This document shows, one piece after another, positions 6,398 through 6,580 of a stretch of DNA of 6,580 nt; position 1 is the stretch's first letter; the number at the start of each line of letters is the position of its first letter. The stretch lies in NCBI GenBank assembly GCA_035532755.1, contig DATKQI010000233.1, positions 1 through 6,580 on the forward strand, read 5' to 3'. The notes under the pieces were generated by a model that searched no databases, was not told the origin of the DNA, and worked only from the letters and a program-made list of their open reading frames with translations. Position numbers and translations under genes: made by a program. Source of the stretch: DATKQI01 sp035532755 (GTDB lineage Bacteria > Pseudomonadota > Alphaproteobacteria > Acetobacterales > Acetobacteraceae).

Positions 6398-6580
6398 ATG
6401 GCCGAGTTCGATCTCGTGGTGCGTGGCGGAACGGTGGTGACCGCCGCCGAGACCTTCCGTGCGGACGTGGGCATCAAGGACGGCCGCATCGCCGCCTTGG
6501 GCGATGGGCTGGCCGGCGCGCGCACGATGGATGCGGGCGGGCTGCTGGTGATGCCGGGCGGGGTGGACACGCATTGCCAT
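6398..6580 (+). CDS. Dihydropyrimidinase / hydantoinase-type amidohydrolase (3' partial)
   Basis: The first 61 residues are visible and the gene runs off the window. AEFDLVVRGGTVVTAAETFR followed by DVGIKDGRIAALGDGL is the N-terminal beta-sandwich of cyclic amidohydrolases. MPGGVDTHCH ends at the window edge with the first metal-binding His-x-His pair (H59, H61) of the amidohydrolase superfamily. The family includes dihydropyrimidinase, D-hydantoinase and allantoinase, which open cyclic ureides or imides with a binuclear metal centre in the cytoplasm; 'DTHCH' is most like the dihydropyrimidinase/hydantoinase branch, but this is a judgement from a short piece. The start is set by AGGAGG at 6387-6392, 5 bases before the ATG; the ATG at 6394 is out of frame. 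It is divergent from the GGT-like/amidase pair, sharing a 111-bp gap, so a linked pathway is likely. Confidence 0.85.
   Translation, partial: MAEFDLVVRGGTVVTAAETFRADVGIKDGRIAALGDGLAGARTMDAGGLLVMPGGVDTHCH

Overview
The window is very GC-rich, with dense coding, strong third-position GC bias and long antisense shadow frames. Codon use and protein style suggest an alphaproteobacterium of the Rhodospirillales/Acetobacteraceae type; this is inference, as there is no rRNA or marker gene to settle it. No tRNA, rRNA, CRISPR array, insertion sequence or phage feature was seen.

Layout: (1) bases 1-2344, plus strand, hold most of a large YbbP-like ABC-transporter permease with two FtsX domains; its N-terminus lies outside the window. 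A 16-bp tandem duplication sits exactly on its stop codon. (2) 2475-3242, plus strand, is a Bax inhibitor-1/TMBIM-family seven-helix membrane protein, followed by a strong intrinsic terminator at 3277-3305. (3) 3309-6286, minus strand, is a two-gene unit: a cytoplasmic gamma-glutamyltranspeptidase-like Ntn-hydrolase and an amidase-signature hydrolase, joined by an ATGA stop/start overlap. (4) From 6398, plus strand and divergent, the first 61 codons of a dihydropyrimidinase/hydantoinase-type amidohydrolase run off the window end. The 111-bp divergent gap holds a 32-bp interrupted palindrome with a perfect 14-bp core, a good candidate operator.

The most interesting part is region 3-4. Three different amide or cyclic-amide hydrolases share one divergent locus, which suggests a catabolic pathway for a nitrogen compound such as a ureide, hydantoin, pyrimidine or oxamate-like amide. 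The GGT-like protein keeps the autoprocessing Thr-Thr-His site and the Gly-Gly oxyanion motif. By eye alignment it has lost the residues that hold the gamma-glutamyl group in E. coli GGT, and it has no signal peptide, so it is probably not a glutathione hydrolase. The set resembles the GGT-type plus amidase pair of the Klebsiella hpxWXYZ purine-catabolism cluster, but lacks the small gene that lies between them there. The true substrate is unknown.
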